Shown: positions 23,266-34,330 of the stretch, one piece after another
Numbering within the stretch: position 1 is the stretch's first letter
How the letters are laid out: the number at the start of each line of letters is the position of its first letter
NCBI GenBank assembly: GCA_034509735.1
Contig: JACGWO010000010.1
Coordinates: 1,302,001 to 1,366,000 of the forward strand
Source of the DNA: Sesamum alatum
Lineage: Eukaryota > Streptophyta > Magnoliopsida > Lamiales > Pedaliaceae
DNA: 64,000 nt
Reading direction: 5' to 3'
Made by a program: the position numbers and the translations under genes
Notes under the pieces: model-generated
Seen by the model: only the letters and a program-made list of their open reading frames with translations
Databases searched by the model: none
What the model was told of the DNA's origin: nothing

Positions 23266-24761
23266 TCCACAATACTTGTTGGATAGTTTTATGTTGCAAA
23301 GAATTATTAAAATACTTCAGTTCTGATTTTGAATTATTTTTAATAATATTGTGATAGATTTTAAATTCATTTAAGAAATTCAAAATTCTTTGTTCAGATC
23401 CAAATTCTTTTTCCAAATAGAGCCCTTTAGATTCAAGGAGTATTTGTAAATGTTAATATTAAATACTTATATATATGTACTTTTTTTTATTTTACAAATG
23501 AATAATTTTGTGGTGTTTCTATACTAATCTTTTACTTAAAACAACGCAAAAGATAGAAGCAAGTGGTAGGTATTTCTAGTTATTTTTAGTATTTTAATAA
23601 ATTATCTTAAATTACACAAGTTTACTTTTTATTTAAATTGTCTGACGATCTAATTTAAAATTTTATACTTTTTACAATCCAAAATACCTTCCATATTTAT
23701 TTTCCTAAATTCAATTTTATTTAAAGTTTCGCACTTTCTTAAACCACAAACTTTATAAACACTTTGTTAACATATGTTGTCTTAAACCCAACTCGAATTA
23801 CAAATCAATCCTTTGAACTTTGAAGGATAAGGTGAATTTCTATAAATAAAATAGTAAAAATGGTCTCTAGAGCTCATGTTATACCAAATTTGGGCACAAA
23901 AATATAACACCAACAATTGATTTTTTATCTTTTCACCTCTCCTCTTTTAAACAAGTCATCATAAAAGCTCCCTTTATTACCACAAAGTACTTATTACCTT
24001 ATCCAACTGCATAAACACTACTCTATTTGTTACTCTATTTGTGATATATTTGCTGGTCACTTTTTCTCAATTGACAAGTATATTGTATTTGTTTTATGAT
24101 TAGTTCAAGCTCGACAAATTCGATTTTGATTAAAATTTCCTCATGTTACCATCGACCTTGTGATTCATCAAGAATTGCCACTTTTTTTAAAATTATACAT
24201 CAATTACATGATAAATATCTATTACATTTATCATGCCATTGAATCATTTATTGAGAGCATTGACAAATGACCTTTTTCTCTTTGAAATTGCTTGAACATA
24301 TGGGAATGGTTCGCATCCATTCCTTTACCTGAGAAATAAGCAAAGTTTTATACCACATTTTTTTCTTCCACAAAAAGGAAATAAATTCCGTCACAGAAAA
24401 AGTTGAAGAGTAATGGGATTAGTTATAAAATTATTAAAACTTGAGCGACTCTGTTCCCTCAATCAAATTTAACCTCTTTGGCCTTATGTGAAGCCTATCT
24501 AACACCACCATCTGTCCTCGAGACAATCAATGTCGTCTACCATCCTGTTTACAATATGTTTCAAACCAAGAAAAGTTGTAATTTGGCAGGACCCTGCTTA
24601 AATACATCCTATATATGATATTTTCTACAGTAAATAATAATGACACACATTTCATATTAATTGTAAATAAAATATTTGACCAGTTTATAAGTTCAAACAC
24701 CTCTTCTTTTCGGTTCATATATGATGATGGTATAGACAATCATACTACATTGATAGCAGAT
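23266..24761. other. AT-rich spacer without a gene
   Basis: Mostly AT-rich sequence with short chance frames only. I see no RNA gene, clear repeat or regulatory site here. Confidence 0.5.
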
Positions 24762-25330
24762 TGGGAGTTTGAGAGGTTTATAAGTCTTAAAATCTCATCT
24801 ACCTAACAAGGTGTCTTAATAAGACAGAATCGTACAACTCCTCCCTATGGGACCGAAGTCAAAGCGAATAATGCCTAACTATGAGACTAGCTGGCTAAGA
24901 CCCTATTCCTTGTGAGACGTCTTTTTAGGACAAAATTATGAGACTCGCATAAAACTCGCGCAACGGTTCACCGATGGAGTCGCACGTCACATCATTTGGC
25001 ATTGTCTATGGTAACAAGGGAATGTGCATGTCCCAAACCCCTCGTCTTGGAGGGAGGGGGAGGCAGGTGCAGATAAGAAGCTTGAGTAGATTATAAGTCC
25101 CAAAGTCTGCTCTCTCTAACGGCATCATGATAGGACAAAATCATGTTGCTCCTCCTTAAGAGAATGAAGTCAAAGCGAACAATACCTCACTATGAAATTG
25201 GTTGGGCTAAGACCTCCCCCTACTGGAGGCACATTTTCGAAACAAAATCATGAGACTCATACGAAATCAGAATGAACAATACCTCACGCAAAAAGAGCAC
25301 CAATCAAATCACAAGTCATATCAATATGAA
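24762..25330. mobile_element. LTR-retrotransposon relic with two LTR-like direct repeats
   Basis: Two diverged direct repeats (about 24762-25000 and 25075-25330) share ordered motifs: ttataagtc, aaaatctcatctacc-like tracts, gaagtcaaagcgaa, caatacctcactatg and atgagactc. Just after the first copy the sequence tttggcattgtctatggtaa resembles the LTR-to-internal junction of Ty3/gypsy elements (attttggcgccgt...). The internal part is only about 75 bp and has no pol frame. This could be a terminal-repeat-in-miniature element or a heavily deleted retrotransposon. A third fragment lies near 27430. Confidence 0.5.
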
Positions 25331-25774
25331 ATCAAAACATATAATATTTCATGCAGCAAGAAACTAATCACAGTCCACATCATATTTTTCATAAATAAAT
25401 AATCAAAACACAATTTTCAATTTGAAAATATAAAATAGTATATCAACCATTGAGGTGCAGGAAGCATTTACAAGACTGGTGTGGCACTATAGGTTGAATG
25501 AATTACTTAAAAAAGACTAGAGTCAAAATGTGAAGAAAAACTACAACCACAAGGCCGTCCCACTTTACGCACGACACTTGTTAATGTTTTTCCCCAAAAA
25601 ATAATGATTTGAAACAATGAGTAAAGTTAGTCACGCTGCCAGTCACAAAAGGCAAGGGGGCCGGCCTAGGTATCTCCAATACCTCTCTTCACTCCCAAAC
25701 AAGAAAAGTATATAAATAAATTCTTATTCAAATTGATCTTTCTTGAACCCTGCATTAATTCTAAATGTATTAAA

Positions 25775-25955
25775 CAGAAAATTCTAATTCAAATCTGATT
25801 TGGTCGAATTTAAATCAATGATATAATAAGTACAATACACTTATCATGTGTTGGTATACAGTTTAAGGAAAGTGACCAATTACATAACAAGTGTGTCATA
25901 CTTGTTATATGAATGATTTGGTTCAGTCAAATCTAATCCAAATTAAAATTTTCTG
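25775..25955. mobile_element. 181-bp MITE
   Basis: Inverted ends: cagaaaattctaattcaaat against the complement of the right end, cagaaaattttaatttggat. The centre has paired cacttatcatgtg and acttgttat tracts. Diverged copies of the same family occur at about 34975, 56370 and 61035. Confidence 0.65.
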
Positions 25956-26128
25956 TATTATATTTATTATATAATTCATTTAAATATAATTAAATCGGAT
26001 TCGAATTAGAATTTTCGAATAAATTTTGAGTCGTCCCATCAATTTCCACCACTACTATTTTAATCTTTCTCTCATCTCCTTTTCTGTTCCATCATTCCAA
26101 TTGTCTTTCTAGTTTTCTTTCATCCACG

Positions 26129-26136
26129 TATAAAAA
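26129..26136 (+). promoter_or_regulatory. TATA box of the serine-rich protein gene
   Basis: TATAAAAA lies 84 bp upstream of the start codon, preceded by a pyrimidine-rich stretch. A good match to the plant TATA consensus. Confidence 0.55.
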
Positions 26137-26212
26137 GCCCCCCGTCTTCGTCTTCTTCTTCCATTACACGTACCTGAATTTGAAATTTCTCCTGCATACA
26201 TTACGTTGAAAA

Positions 26213-27175
26213 ATGGAGAATAAATGTAGTGATATTCATGATGTACGGTTGCAAGAAGATGAAGATGATGAGGAAGCTCTGTCGTTGAGTGATCTCCCAC
26301 TTATTAGGAAAGAGAGAGGAGAAGAAGAGGAGAATGTTCGTCCCACAGAAATTGGAATTGAAGAGGATTTTGATTTTTGTTCTCTGTCGAAAGAATCAGA
26401 AATGTGTGCTGCCGATGAAGTCTTTTTCCAGGGTCAAATTCTGCCGCTGCGCCACTCTGTGAGTTCGGAGACGGGGTTGTTGCAGTACTGCGACGGAAGG
26501 CGTCGGCCGATTTCCAGGTCGGAATCCATGGACCATTGCTGCTCCGGTGGGTTAATTTCCAGCAGAAGTAGCAGTATCAGTAGCCACCAGTCGTCGAGCA
26601 GCGGCAGCTCCGCCTCCACGGCGGGGCCGAAATATAAACCTGGATTACCGCCTCGGATCCAATTCCATTCCCACCCGAGCCCGTCGCCCAGGATCCGGAG
26701 CAACAGGCAAGTGACGATCAGCACGAATTACAGAAACTTCGCCAAGAAATCATCCGCCTGGAACATTTTCCGGCTGGGATTAGTCACAGCTCCGCCGGAA
26801 ATCGCGTTCCAGGATTTCAAAACCCGGCCGTGCCCCACCAACAGCAAGAACTTCGGGAGCCGTAACAGCACCAGCAGCAACGGCAGCTCCATCAGCAGTG
26901 GCAACTCCAACAACAACAAGATCAAGAACAAACCAAGGAGTTTACTTGGGGGATGCAAGTGCTCAGTGGATGCGGTTGATACAGTTCCTTCAAGAGTCGT
27001 GATTATCAAGAGGAACGCGAGCGACAGCGACGTGGAAGCGCTGCAAGAGAATGTAGAAGAGATGAAATCGCCGAAGCTGACGAAAAAGCAAGCAGCAAAA
27101 AAGCAGTTGTCCCATCACCGAACGTTTGAATGGTTAAAGCAGCTTTCGCTCGAAGGTGCAGTGGATGAAGCGTAG
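26213..27175 (+). CDS. Serine-rich plant-specific protein, possibly DUF1645-like
   Basis: A single-exon frame of 320 codons. The N-terminus is acidic (DEDDEEALSLSDLP) and is followed by FDFCSLSKES and ADEVFFQGQILPLRHS. That spacing of an aromatic-rich short motif and a 'DE-x-F-x-G-x-I-x-PL' motif resembles the plant DUF1645 and membrane-associated-regulator style proteins. Two long serine runs follow (about 113-133 and 222-236), then basic patches, and a basic C-terminal segment ending HRTFEWLKQLSLEG. There is no signal peptide or membrane helix. The protein is probably disordered and phosphorylated, acting in the cytosol, nucleus or at the plasma-membrane face; its function is unknown to me. 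The GC-richer codon use, complete frame and TATA box upstream support a real gene. Confidence 0.8.
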   Translation: MENKCSDIHDVRLQEDEDDEEALSLSDLPLIRKERGEEEENVRPTEIGIEEDFDFCSLSKESEMCAADEVFFQGQILPLRHSVSSETGLLQYCDGRRRPISRSESMDHCCSGGLISSRSSSISSHQSSSSGSSASTAGPKYKPGLPPRIQFHSHPSPSPRIRSNRQVTISTNYRNFAKKSSAWNIFRLGLVTAPPEIAFQDFKTRPCPTNSKNFGSRNSTSSNGSSISSGNSNNNKIKNKPRSLLGGCKCSVDAVDTVPSRVVIIKRNASDSDVEALQENVEEMKSPKLTKKQAAKKQLSHHRTFEWLKQLSLEGAVDEA

Positions 27176-28389
27176 ATTATTACAAACAAGAAAGAAAAAA
27201 AACATTGTCACGCATGCTTACTTTTTGTTTGATGTAACTTACCCTTTTTCTTATGTGGTTCTTGGTTTAGTAATAATCTTTCTTCATTAGTTTCCTAAGT
27301 TAATTTAACATAGTTACATTAATTTCCTTGCTGTCATGTTTTACATTATAGATGTAATATTAACAAAAGAGGATGTTGTATTATGTCAGAAATTTTAGGA
27401 ATGTATGTAAAATTTGATACTGGCAAGGGTCTTATATTGGTTGCGGAGGAGCTTGAGTAGTTTATAAGTCCCAAATGCCTCTCCTCCTTAATAAAGCGTG
27501 GAAGAATAGAATAAGTTGGTCTAACTTACCTATCTCTTAAGCAAGCTAGCTTCCATGAGGAACTAGAGATTACAAGTGAGAGATTGAAGGAAAAGAACGA
27601 TACTACTCTCTAGAGGAGATATATCAACATTCAGTTCCTGAAATGACTAGATTGATGGTTTATCGACATCTAAAGAGAAAAGAGCTCGACATAGTGATAT
27701 CTATCCGAAAGAAGGTTTGGAATAGGACATTTTGAAGAGTTATATCCAAGTAATAGTCAACAAATTGGAATTCATTTATCAACGGATTTTTTTCTTCCAT
27801 TTGAACTCATTTCAATAATTCGTTTAGTTGTTTCAGGATAAGGCTGTGAAGTCCATACGCAACAAATACAGACAATAATTTGTGTAATGGGTACTGATCA
27901 AATTGTAAGCCACGTTAGAATTGTATGATGATAATTTGGTTTTGATTGGCATACACAGGAGAGACAAAAACTTTGGGTGAAGCCCATAATTATAAATTGC
28001 AATATAATCATTAAAAAATGTAAATTAGATGTAAGGATGAATAAGTTTAGGACGTAACAAAAGACGATTAATGTCGGGTGACGAATAATTTTGAGTTTAA
28101 GTGGGATTAATGAGAGGATGGATGATTGTTTTGTATGAGGAGAAATTGCAATGATAAATGGGGGTGGTAAGTGGGTGGGTTTCATGATTAAGGTGTGAAA
28201 CTTTATCAATATTTTATTATTATGTGAGTGTGAAAGTTGCATTTTCATCACTGCCAAGAAGCACGAGAGAGCCAGAAATAAAGGAACAAATACATGCAAA
28301 AACAAACACAATATTCAAGTAGAAAGAGGATTGTGTGTGATGGAATTGATTGCTGGTAAATGCTGGCCTCCAATTTAAGATTAAAATTA
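27176..28389. other. Spacer with an LTR fragment
   Basis: About 27430-27560 repeats the LTR motif of the 24.8 kb relic (gagcttgagtag, ttataagtcccaaa). The rest shows no convincing gene. A 137-codon minus-strand frame at 27898-28311 is of low complexity and has no family features. Confidence 0.4.
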
Positions 28390-28818
28390 GGATAAATTAT
28401 ATCTACTTTCCATGAGATTTGGTATAATTACAAATACCCCTCTATTATTTGAAAAATTACAAATACCCTTATGAGGTTTGTAACTGTCTAACAAATAACC
28501 AATTTTCATCCATTTTTATGGGTAAACTGACCAAAATGCCATTATGCATTGAATTATTTTTTATTTAATTCTTAAAAAAAAATTTGGACTATAATGTGTA
28601 GGGAGAGGTTTCTTAAGTTTTTTACACGGATGAGGAATAATGCAATTTGCCTCGGGTAAGTTTTGGACAATTTTAATAAAAAATTTAAGGGCGAAATGGT
28701 CAATTTTTGACCTTTCGTTAAAAATTACAAACCTCAGGTGGGTATTTGTAATTTTTCAAACAACGATGGGGTATTTGTAATTATGCCAAATCTCATGGGA
28801 GGTAGATGTAATTTACCC
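28390..28818. mobile_element. Mutator-like MITE (family shared with SRFR1 intron 6)
   Basis: Terminal inverted repeats of about 100 bp: ggataaattatatctacttt at the left pairs with the complement of the right end, gggtaaattacatctacctc, and both continue through attacaaatacccc. A perfect 9-bp target duplication, ttaaaatta, flanks it (28381-28389 and 28819-28827). Long TIRs and a 9-bp duplication mark a MULE-derived MITE. No transposase. Confidence 0.85.
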
Positions 28819-29974
28819 TTAAAATTAATAAAGGAGGAAATTAAAAAAAAAAAAAAGAAAGAAAAAATATGGCACGCCCAATTGATTTCCATGGCCTACA
28901 ATTACTTTTTTGTTTTATATTTTTTTACGAAAAGTTCGAATACTTTCAATTTTCAGTGTTGTTATGCCTAAATACAATAATATTGTAATATATTGTATTA
29001 TATATTACTCGTCAATGCAATTCTCACACACACATATTCACGCACTGGCAAGTGTGCCAAATCCTAATCTTAGAAATTAATTATGCATGCATTGTTTCAG
29101 AGAAGCAAGTCTTCTGTCACACACATGCTCGGGAAAAAAAAAAAAAAAAAAAAAAAAAAAAACAATTTATGGTAATTTAATTTTTGATTTATTAATAAAA
29201 CTATACTAGCTAACAATTTATGAAGAATGGTAGTTGGAAGTGGGAACTCATTTTGGGGTAATTCGTGGGTAAAGCCCAATTTTCCAGATCATTTCCATTT
29301 TGGGCATTTGGACTTTTATGGGCCGTGGTTTTGTTTGCTATTTTTATTTTCAATTTTCAGCATTTTCAATTGAGTGAAAATATTTTACTAATTTATGTGC
29401 GGAAAACAAAAAAGTGTTTGAATTGCATGTTTCCAAACTTATGTTATTAAGGGTGAGAATGAGAATTTGTTGGATTTAACTATTGAAATCATAAATATAT
29501 AGGTATTATGTAGGTATGAGTTTGAATTTTATACTGTAAAATCACAAAATCAAAAATATATAGGTGAGAATATGTCTTATCATGTCTCATTCACACTCGT
29601 ATATTTTTACAAAAAGTTCAACGGGATTTTTAAGATTTGTAAGCCTATGAGTCGGGGAAGACAAGAAAAAAAGAGGCCCTACAAGTGTATAAGAGAAGCC
29701 ATTTTTACTGAACATTTGTTGCAGGATTTTTAATGCGATTGGATTTTTTCAATGGGAATGAGCTAAACAAACACAATTTTAAAATTCAAAACAGTAAAAA
29801 ATTAAAAATATCCATTCAAAAATGAAACCAAATGGCCCATAGCTTCGACTTGATTAAGGAGACGTAGAATTAAAATTTATGTACCATGCAAACTCCTCGT
29901 CCACAACCAATATTAAATGCATCTAAAGTCAACACCACACATATAATAATGTTCTAACCGATCTTACTTATTGA
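28819..29974. other. AT-rich spacer with a long A run
   Basis: Contains an uninterrupted run of 29 A (29134-29162). No gene or clear repeat is seen otherwise. Confidence 0.5.
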
Positions 29975-30260
29975 TCTATACTATACTATTATATTAAGGG
30001 AGAGTATCTCTTTGGTGTCTCTCCCAAATTTGGTCTGCCAATTTTTTTCTATTTTCTTAACTTCTCATCTTTCTCTATCCTTTCAACTTCTCAACTTCCA
30101 CATTCTTTTTTCTTCTCTCATTGTTCTTCAATATTTTCTCATAAATTTTTTATATTTTTTAATATCTTATTTATCTACTTAACATATTTTTAAAATAATA
30201 ATTATTTTTGAAATCTTAAATTAATTTTGCACACAAATTTGAATGTGACACATATACTAG
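29975..30260 (+). mobile_element. Helitron-like element
   Basis: Begins A|TCTATACTATACTATTATAT and ends ACACATATACTAG|T after a weak hairpin (CACA, loop, TGTG). Flanking A and T fit Helitron insertion. The near-terminal text aagggagagtatctctttgg parallels the element at 13698. Confidence 0.6.
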
Positions 30261-30535
30261 TATATATAATTGAAGAGCACCCTATTGGTGTCTTCAATTT
30301 TATGATCTGTCATTTTTTTTTATTATTTTTGATATTGTATTAATTTTTTTCTATCTTCTCAAATTCCCATTTTTCTCTCTCCTCTCAACTTCCCATGTTC
30401 TCTCCTATCAACTTCCACATCTCTCATTTTTTTTCAATATTTTCTCATAATTTATATATTTTATTTATCTAATTAATATATTTTTAAATTTTAAATTAAT
30501 TTTACACGTACATTTCAGTGTACAACATGTACTAA
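30261..30535 (+). mobile_element. Helitron-like element, adjoining the previous one
   Basis: Directly follows the element ending at 30260. It has the same internal order (gaagagcaccctattggtgt, then gatctgtcattt). It ends with a hairpin (ACAC, loop, GTGT), then acaacatgta and CTAA|T. The left TC is missing, so this copy may be 5'-truncated or the pair may have arisen by end-to-end duplication. Confidence 0.5.
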
Positions 30536-31204
30536 TCTTACTTATTAATACTATGATATTTTCAAGAATCTACTTAGACATGAACCCAAACTCAAATAGC
30601 AATAATGAGAGGATGATTGGCCCACTCACCACTGCTTACTAACACCATTTACTACTGAGATGCACTGGGCCTGTATAGGAACCATCAGCGGTGCCGGCGT
30701 GCGCGTCGTGGGCCTTAGTTAGCGTCAAGTCTTCCGATCAGTGCACTGCCAGTTGTCCGTGGTTGAGAACCAAAGACGCCAGTCCGGACACCATGTGATT
30801 TTGAGGTTTCGGGCTCTGGTCAGAATCACACCCCACCCCACCCCAAAGATATTTTTCCACTTCCATTACATTTTTATACCTAGTCATATCTCAAACTGAT
30901 TCTTTCCAAGTGATCTAATACTCTACAAACTGCAAGCTGTCGTATCATAAAATTACGTAATTGTTGAGAATTTGAATTAGGTGATATAAGTAAGCACACG
31001 TAGATCTTTAATGTGTCTGAATATTTCAACGATGTTCAGAGATATTTGGGCAGTTTAATTTATCGCTATGCCAAACTCATATTAGATAGGAAGTGCCCAT
31101 CTTAAAACCGAACCGATTGAGCTACTGACTGGTCCGATCGGTCCAATCGGAGCAAAAAAATCGGTTGACTTGGACCTTATTATAAATAAAAAATTATTGA
31201 CTAT
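30536..31204. other. Spacer with a GC-rich block
   Basis: The block at about 30640-30840 is much richer in GC and CpG than its surroundings (ccggcgtgcgcgtcgtgggc). I found no protein reading or RNA fold in it. The rest is AT-rich. Confidence 0.4.
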
Positions 31205-31690
31205 TAGAATGTTCATTGTCCCATATTGAAAAAATATAAACCAAATGTGATTTAAAACTTTCTCATTGTCACACATTGATAAAGTATAATTCAAGATTGA
31301 ACACTTTCTTATTTGTCTCATATCAGAAAAACATAAGAAAGCTTAAGTTATTTACACTATAAATATGATCATTATCCCACATTAAAAAAATGTAAATCAA
31401 GATTGAACACTTTGTCATTTGTCCCACATTGAAAAAATATACGGAAACTTAATCTATTTACACTATAAATATGCTTATGGTCCCACATTGAAAAAGTGTA
31501 AATCAAGATTAACACTTTGTCATTTGTCTTACATCGGAAAAACAATAATGAAGCTCAAGTTATTTACACTATAAATATATTCATTGTCCCACATTAAAAA
31601 AGTGTAAACAAAGATTGAACAATTTTTCATTTGTTCCACATAGAAAAAACATAAGAAAGCTTGAACTATTTACATTATAAATATGGTGAT
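31205..31690. repeat. Tandem array, about 4.5 units of 106 bp
   Basis: Each unit carries cccacatt(g/a)aaaaa, then aagattgaacactttgtcatttg, a second cacat-A tract, and atttacactataaatat. The latter recurs at about 31353, 31458, 31564 and 31671, so the period is about 106 bp. Units have drifted by substitutions and small indels. Confidence 0.85.
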
Positions 31691-31881
31691 AGTTGATTTG
31701 AATATTCAAGAAGCAATTGCCTATTTTTACTTTCTTTGATATTTGTTTTCGTTTTGTATATTTCACTATATTATTTTCTAGTAGAATATATATTATTAGT
31801 TTTATTTTATAAAAATTGGTTCAATCATTGATCCGATTGACATTGATTTTATATCGGTGATCCAGACCGAACTCTTGATCA

Positions 31882-31979
31882 ATTTCCAGTCGAATCGAAC
31901 AGTCTGTGTTTAAAAACACTGCCCAATCTTATTTCCAGTCGAATCGAACAGTCTGTGTTTAAAAATACTGCCCAATCTT
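31882..31979. repeat. 49-bp perfect-type tandem duplication
   Basis: Two adjacent 49-bp units (31882-31930 and 31931-31979) starting atttccagtcgaatcgaaca differ by one base (acact versus atact). This must be recent. It adjoins a sequence with cgatcgg/ccgatc motifs that also occur near 31130. Confidence 0.9.
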
Positions 31980-32503
31980 AAATCATTATCCCATCTGGAT
32001 AGGAGGGTCTTTAGAGATCATACTTGTAGAGTGGATTTCGGGCTACTTTCTCCTGCAACAAGAACATCCATTCTAATTTACTTTTATTTTTTTCTTTTTT
32101 TGGTAAAATAAGATCAAAATATTTATTTGACTTTTCTATATTACTTTCCCAATTTATGTCTCACATGTCTCCAAAGGGACGTTAAGAGCCTATTTTTTGT
32201 GTTTTTATTTTTAATTTTAAATTTATACGGAAAAAATATGTATTTTTAATTTTGTAAAATTTTTTAATATAAAGTAAAAATATATGTGGACTGATTAATG
32301 ATATTAATGTTTTACATTGCACTATAATATCAAATGAATATATCTTTATATAATTCATATAAACAAACATATTTTTATTTTAATTATTACTTTAAAAATT
32401 AAAAATTAAAAATAAAAAACACAAACAAACACACCCATCGGGAAAATACTAAGGATATATGAAATGAAAATAACGTAGCACCAAACGTACCCGTCCGTTG
32501 GCT
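31980..32503. other. KAI2 upstream spacer
   Basis: AT-rich, no gene. A palindromic tract (aattaaaaattaaaaataaa near 32398) could form weak hairpins. Promoter motifs beyond the TATA box are not obvious. Confidence 0.4.
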
Positions 32504-32510
32504 TATAAAT
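32504..32510 (+). promoter_or_regulatory. TATA box of KAI2
   Basis: TATAAAT lies about 250 bp upstream of the start codon, in ggcttataaataatg. It implies a 5' UTR of about 220 bp, long but plausible. Confidence 0.45.
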
Positions 32511-32757
32511 AATGTCATATTTATTATATATTAAAAGAATCTGTCCAAAGGAAAAAATAAATAAATAAAGAATTAATTTCCATGAATAATATTATCTGCA
32601 GACATGTGGTTCTCGTCATCCCTCGTAGGCTGCTCGTGTCACGTCCAAACACGGCCTTCAAAACCCCCAAATTAGTCCACGCATTTTCCAACCCAAAATC
32701 GCAAAATTTCAAGTTTCGACCCACAAGAAGAAGAAGAACAACATCAACGACATCATC

Positions 32758-34049
32758 ATGGGAATTGCAGAAGCAGCTCACAACGTTCGGGTATTAGGGT
32801 CGGGTCAACAGACCATAGTCCTAGCCCACGGGTTCGGTACCGACCAATCCGTGTGGAAGCACCTGGTGCCCCATTTGGTAGACGAATACCGGGTCGTGTT
32901 GTATGATAATATGGGGGCGGGAACCACTAACCCGGATTACTTCGACTTCGAGAGGTATTCGACCCTGGAGGGGTACGCGCATGATGTGATCGCCATCTTA
33001 GAGGAACTACAGGTGCAGTCGTGCATATACGTCGGCCATTCCGTGTCGGCGATGATCGGCGTGATTGCCTCAATCACTCGGCCGGATCTTTTCACTAAAC
33101 TCGTCGCCATTTCGGGTTCTCCCAGGTAATTTTTGGACATGTTTGTGAGGAATAGGGAAGGCGGCTAGTTGTGCGTAGTGTTTGTCTTTTGTTGGAGTTT
33201 TTACTGTTGCATTAGTCTTTTTCAGACACATGAACTCTTTTGGACAATTGCGTTTTGTTTGATTAACTTAGAAGAATTTGGTACTATAGTTTGCGACTTT
33301 TTATGTTTTATAATGATTGGATTCGGTCTTGTAAATGCGTTCATATGGCTAATAGTGATGGGAATTGCCATTATTTTTTGATTGTTGGTTCTTACGTATG
33401 CTGCTGCTGCTGCTTCTTGCACTATTTTATGTTTTGGTCTGAATTTGACTGAAATATATCAAGTCAGAAACATATTTTATGCTTTCTAGAACTTAATTGC
33501 ACATTAATTCAAAACATAATTTCAAATTATTTGAATAAAATACGATATTTCTATAGAACCCGACGAATTAGATCGGAGGATTTGAAATTAAAGATTTGCT
33601 TCAGGTACTTGAACGACCCAGATTACTACGGAGGATTCGAGCAAGACGAACTACTACAACTATTTGAAGCCATGAGATCAAACTACAAAGCCTGGTGCTC
33701 CGGGTTTGCGCCGCTGGCAGTGGGCGGCGACATGGAGTCGGTGGCGGTGCAAGAATTCAGCAGGACACTGTTCAACATGAGACCAGACATAGCACTGAGC
33801 GTGGCCCAGACAATATTCTACAGCGACATGAGACCTCTTTTGCCGCACGTCAAAGTCCCCTGCCACATCATCCAGAGCATGAAGGACTTGGCCGTGCCGG
33901 TGGTGGTCTCCGAGTACCTCCACCAGAACCTGGGCGGAGAGTCCATCGTTGAGGTCATGTCCACGGACGGCCACTTGCCGCAGTTGAGCTCGCCGGACGT
34001 CGTGATTCCGGTGCTTCTCAGGCACATTCGCTACAATATCGCTGCTTGA
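32758..34049 (+). CDS. KAI2: KAI2/HTL alpha/beta-hydrolase receptor
   Basis: Two exons (32758-33125 and 33605-34049) joined by a 479-bp GT/AG intron give 270 residues, the same length as Arabidopsis KAI2. The hydrolase triad is intact: Ser95 (VGHSVSAM), Asp217 (KDLAVPVV) and His246 (DGHLPQLS). Pocket positions Phe26, Tyr124, Phe134, Leu142, Trp153, Phe157, Phe174 and Phe194 match the conserved KAI2 set. Residue 190 is Ala where Arabidopsis has Gly. KAI2 perceives karrikins and an unknown endogenous ligand, then works with the F-box protein MAX2 to degrade SMAX1. It acts in the nucleus and cytosol. KAI2 rather than D14: the [20 protein letters not shown] start and [15 protein letters not shown] segment are KAI2-like. 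Intact; symbol confidence is high. Confidence 0.95.
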
Positions 34050-34330
34050 TCAATGTATTGGTGAACTGACTGATGAGTTTGGTATTCTAAATGTTTGTTT
34101 TATTTGCTTTGGGGGATTGTGAATAATGGGATTTGGTCGTTTATGATTCTCTGTTTGGTTGTTCTTGTCTTGTCAATGTTCTTGAATTTGGAAGTTTTTA
34201 TTATTCAGGGTTAATTAGAATAATATTTTTTAACATTATTGTAGTTACTATTCCTTTTATTTTCTAAAATTATTATGAAGATATGACCTTTTAAGTTGTA
34301 ATATTTAGAAATTTAGTGGTATTACTATTA

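Noticed and set aside
27898..28311. 137-codon minus-strand frame
   Set aside because: Hydrophobic low-complexity reading of AT-rich DNA with no motif, promoter or relative I recognise.
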